From: Ooceraea biroi
Taxonomy: Eukaryota > Arthropoda > Insecta > Hymenoptera > Formicidae
Direction: 5' to 3'
Assembly: GCF_003672135.1 (NCBI RefSeq)
Contig: NC_039506.1
Coordinates: 1,178,001 to 1,242,000, forward strand
DNA: 64,000 bases
Positions 60,501 to 64,000 of this stretch are shown here, piece by piece (the first letter of the stretch is position 1; every line of letters begins with the position of its first letter). The notes below the pieces were generated by a model. That model had not been told where the DNA came from and made no database searches. It saw only the letters and a list, made by a program, of their open reading frames with translations. The position numbers and the translations under genes were made by a program.

Positions 60501-62988
60501 ATACAACACATTGCTTGGCGACTGCCTTTGCCAAGTCTTTTGTAGTCTCCGTTTTTCCGGTTCCAGCAGGTCCTTCTGGAGCACCGCCAAGATGTAAGCT
60601 CAGTGCTCCAAATAGGGTACGATAACATCGATCGGTGAGTGGCGTTATCACCAATCGCGACGTATTACCTAGATATTCATATGCATAGCCCAGTGTGGAA
60701 TTTATCATCATCGTGTACATGTCCTCATCCTGCAAACGAGTGACGGCAATTTTATCACCGACAATATGACAGAAAGACGGTCTCTACTTGGATTGATCTG
60801 AATCCACTCACTATCCAGTAATATCTCATCTGACAAAGCCACTTGAAGTCTGTGATCTGGGTCACAGCTTGCTCGCACAGTTGCACCAATACGTCGCGAC
60901 TGTGGACATCCAACGTCACCAGAGCTTCTGCAAGTCAAAAAAGAAAATAACTTCCCGATCGACGCAATAAAATCTTATGTCTCTCATCATTTTCATTCAT
61001 TCAATTCTAACGAAGTGTTTCAACCTAGTGTTGTCCGGTTCTGTGTTGACAGTTTTCCGCGAACGAGCTTGACGATCTCGTTGAGCTCATATGTGCATGT
61101 TTCCACGTATTCCATTAAAATCTCGGTACCCTTTGGAAGCTTGTCGGTTATATCCGCCGTCCAGTACATTTTACTGATGCAGAGAATGGTTTGACCCGGC
61201 CATTCTAAAGCCCATTGACTCCTAGGCTTAGTTGGAAAAGCATCTTTGGCGCGTATTACCTAAAGAAGAAGTAGATAATTATATGCAATGGTTCATATTG
61301 ATACGAAGACTCATCTCCTGTAAGCTTGAGTGACCTGAGCCTTTACGCTTTTCTTCATGTCACTCTCGAGTTCGAGAAGCCACTTTTCCACTTGTCCTCG
61401 TGCGGCGACCGTATCGATTATGTCCTCAAGAATGATCTCCTCCCCTTCAGCTGACATCATAGCTGTAGCTTCCATCGCGTCGGTGAAGCTCAATTTCGCG
61501 ATGCCTTCGAAACATTTTTTCAGATGTGGCTGCACGCTACGATGTTAATTGAAGAATAGAAATTGTATTATATAATCATCATAAATATATAATGTTAATT
61601 AGTGCATAAGATATACCGTGTGGGATCTTTCGTCTCAGACAATATTTCTAAGAGTTCGTCATTAGAGAGGAAGAAGAATCGCGGGAAGAAAAGCCTCTTT
61701 TTCTCAAGATAAGCGGCGAGTCCTTTTTGCACCAGATCGAGCAAATGCGTGCATTTCCTTAAACGATCCAACATCTTGTCAATTTCGACGACGAACATGA
61801 CCATCGGGTCAGCAGCGACGATTGTCATTAGTTCCCTCCAAATCTGCGTTTCATACAAGTATTTTAGATTTTAGATTTATAAAAATTTTATATATCGCGT
61901 AAATATGCGTATTTTATGAAAAAACATATCTCAAATACTATTATTTATTTTATATAAATTTAATTCATATGAATAATTGAACAGACTTTGTCTACTGCGC
62001 TGAAACGTCGACTCTCTTCCGGCATTTGTTGCTGTATATCAGGTGACGAAAAAATCGGTTCAAGATACATCCATGTCCCTTGAACTCTCAACCAGTAATC
62101 CATAATATCTTGTAGCAAGAGTAATTTGGCTTCCCATTCCCTGACAGCATAAAATAAAATGACTTTATGAATTTTGCTACGGCAGTTACAGAGCCAGCAA
62201 GTTTTAAAGTGTTTTAAAAGATATTACGTATAAAATCATGATTTATATGTATAAAAAAATTAAAACTTTTTATATGTAAAAACTTACAGAGTTTCCTTTT
62301 CGAACGGCTTTATGTAAAGGGAATTCTTCATTGTCTGAGCCTTGGTCAGATGATCGTCGAGCAGTAATTGTATTTCATCTACACTGGCGATGACATATGT
62401 GCCGGTATCGCGATAAGGATTTACGGTAAATGCGATATCTGCCCAGTCAGAATACATCTTGAACAAAGCTTTCTCTAAATTGCCTTCCTTGGTAGCCGCC
62501 TCAGATATTGTCTCGAATTTCAATACATAGTCGCCTAAACCATAGTCGAGAATCTGTGGATATAAATGCAATTCTATAATATATACGTAATATCCATCAC
62601 CGATAATGAACCACATGATTACAAATTTACTTGAATTTACCTTGGCCAATGTCATATACGGATCGATTTTTATAGGAAATCCAACGATCTCCGAAACCTG
62701 CTCCCAGTGACGACTCTTCAGAGAAGGATTCCCGAGAGTCAATATTACAGGCATGTTCTCTTTAAAGTCCTCGATTTTTGTTCTTACGATCTCAGCCAGC
62801 TTCTTCACCGCTGGTTCTTGAAAAGCCTTCTCCAATTTGTATATCATGCGATACGCAATACCGGTTTCATTTTCAATTACTTCAGGACCGTGCGAACCCA
62901 CAACACTCCCCGTCCAGGTTTCATAATTTGTTAAGAAGTCGCAGGCAATGTCATAAAATCTTTTGTAGGGTGCCAATTTATCAGCTGT
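48565..62988 (-). CDS. DNAH7: Axonemal inner-arm dynein heavy chain, DNAH7 type (5' end outside window)
   Basis: Forty exons, gene order: 62988-62641, 62553-62288, 62140-61987, 61843-61617, 61536-61335, 61259-61025, 60927-60812, 60729-60451, 60306-60049, 59850-59566, 59508-59260, 59171-58826, 58720-58551, 58475-58344, 58261-58040, 57880-57432, 57264-57070, 56963-56816, 56739-56518, 56434-56262, 56192-55883, 55723-55478, 55368-55139, 55079-54860, 54767-54579, 54461-54087, 53952-53780, 53682-53437, 53341-53054, 52950-52759, 52684-52458, 52260-51887, 51818-51638, 51564-51376, 51314-50717, 50641-50431, 49935-49704, 49539-49388, 49302-49021, 48771-48565; about 3,270 residues of some 4,000. Motor seen: AAA1 P-loop GPAGTGKTET, AAA2 GYPFAGKTT, AAA3 GPTGTGKS, AAA4 GVGGSGRQS, stalk and microtubule-binding region (about 55079-53780), C-terminus LYKTAERRGVLSTTGHSTNF. 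Sequence follows human DNAH7 throughout; DNAH12 or DNAH3 are less likely. Exon 57880-57432 lacks three bases. Confidence 0.93.
50189..50206 (-). other. Candidate 18 nt microexon of the dynein gene
   Basis: On the minus strand, AACTTAG / 18 nt / GTATGT. It would add six codons (DLWQIK) in frame between LLLTQ and ETVKGLRQ. Splice sites are good and the length is a multiple of three, but human DNAH7 has no clear counterpart. Confidence 0.3.
50325..50333 (-). other. Candidate 9 nt microexon of the dynein gene
   Basis: On the minus strand, TATTCAG / 9 nt / GTAAGT, coding DRL in frame. Donor and acceptor are close to consensus. Lies in the same intron as the 18 nt candidate. Confidence 0.3.
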
Positions 62989-63055
62989 CTGTAATCAGAG
63001 CCAGGTGTGATAACAATATTATTAATAAATTAAAAAAGAAAATGGAGATATCTCA

Positions 63056-63225
63056 GGGCCACTTCGACCAAACTCCGGTTAATTTAATCGTCGATTAACT
63101 TACAGGGCGATCAACATAAAACTTATATTATTTATACGAGAATTATATTATTAGAGATTTTTATGTTATTTGCCCTGCAAGTTACTAGACGAATTAAATT
63201 AATCGGAGTTTGGTCGAAGTGGCCC
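63056..63225. mobile_element. Palindromic MITE in a dynein intron
   Basis: Left GGGCCACTTCGACCAAACTCC, right inverse GGAGTTTGGTCGAAGTGGCCC; arms of about 65 bases also share AATTTAAT..TTA and AGGGC / GCCCT blocks. TCA lies at each end and may be a 3-base target duplication. It abuts the satellite that follows. Confidence 0.75.
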
Positions 63226-63226
63226 T

Positions 63227-63815
63227 CAGAACTACTCGGAAAAAGAAAAAATTTCTAAGGGCTAGAACTTTTTCATTTCTGAGTTGACGGTATTTTCAAT
63301 TGCAGAGAACTCTAGGCAATATAAAAAATAATGATATCATCAACTCAGAACTCCTCTGAGAAGAAAAAAATTTTAAACTCGAGAACTTTTTCATTTCTGA
63401 GTTTACGGTATTTTCAATAGCAGAGAACTCTAGGCAATATAAAAAATAATGATATCAACTCACAACTTCTCGGAAAAGAAAAAATTTCTAAGAGCTAGAA
63501 CTTTTTCATTTATGTGGTTAAAGGATTTTCAATAGTCGAGGACTCTAGGCAATATACCACCTAACAATATAAATATTACAGAATTCCTCGGAAAAGAAAA
63601 ATCTTTTAAGCTCGATAACTTTTTCATTTCTAAATCTAAAGGATTTGCAATAGTCGAGAAATCTTGGCAATATGCCAATTAACAGTATAAAAGTCTCAGA
63701 ACTACTCGGAGTAAGAAAAAAGTTCTAACGGCTAGAACTTTTTCATTTCTGCGTTTACGGTATTTTCCCTAGCAGATAAATCTAGACAATATGCCAATTA
63801 ACAATATAAACATTC
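63227..63815. repeat. Tandem satellite, five units of about 117-120 bp
   Basis: Repeated landmarks: GAACTACTCGG-type starts near 63230, 63349, 63465, 63581 and 63699; a central AACTTTTTCATTTCTG block; and CTAGGCAATAT-type ends near 63311, 63432, 63548, 63669 and 63783. Units differ by 10-20 percent. It lies in the intron of the dynein gene just 5' of its first visible exon. The rest to 64000 is AT-rich without features I can name. Confidence 0.9.
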
Positions 63816-64000
63816 CTGATGGAACGTTTCTACTGAAATCTTAATGAAGTACATCAAAATGTTATTGATTTTCATTTTGAAATCTATATCAATTGACCCA
63901 CTTTCGGTATCGTTTCATTAAAATTTCAGTAACAATTCAATACAAGATACTAATTGTAAGATTAAAAATTATTCAGTAAAGTTCAAAATGAAATCAATAT

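Overview
The window reads as nuclear DNA of an insect. Gene structure (short introns with GT..AG ends, AT-rich introns, GC-rich promoter islands), the closest recognisable protein families and abundant mariner-type debris all fit this. A hymenopteran, perhaps an ant, is my best guess, but that is inference from general look, not from a diagnostic marker.

Layout. (1) 668-3605 (+): ABHD18, an alpha/beta-hydrolase, 9 exons. (2) 5905-25131 (+): LARP1, about 1,420 residues in 16 exons, with a GC-rich leader (about 4650-5904), an 8.9 kb first intron and a possible second promoter and first exon near 13373. LARP1 introns 6, 8, 12, 13 and 14 carry what I read as five snoRNAs (three C/D box, two H/ACA box). 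(3) 25132-34800: no intact gene recognised. It holds a probable LARP1 3' region, a broken USP8-like rhodanese fragment behind a TATA-type promoter, a GC-rich tandem repeat, four palindromic MITEs back to back and a long foldback. (4) 36474-39522 (+): pasha (DGCR8), the Microprocessor partner of Drosha. (5) 43278-45550 (-): a RILP-like protein. (6) 46776-48386 (+): DRC10/IQCD. (7) 48565-62988 (-): the C-terminal four fifths of a DNAH7-type inner-arm dynein heavy chain; its 5' end lies beyond base 64000. A tandem satellite and a MITE sit in its last visible intron.

How things fit together. The best find is the LARP1 snoRNA set. Their antisense elements match, from memory of conserved LSU (28S) rRNA, sites inside one stretch of roughly 90 nt: AGAUUCCCACU, AUCUACUAUC, CUACUAUC-UA-GCGAA and GCGGGGAAAGAAGAC. 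One host gene, itself a regulator of ribosomal-protein mRNA translation, would thus supply several modification guides for one rRNA neighbourhood. The right-hand third is a ciliary neighbourhood: RILP-like, DRC10 and DNAH7 lie within 20 kb.

Quality note. Several exons (ABHD18 exons 5-6, LARP1 exons 10-12, one DNAH7 exon, a DRC10 junction) contain clustered single-base length changes, mostly in short homopolymers, although the reading frame is clearly conserved on both sides. I read these as consensus errors in the assembly rather than pseudogenes.
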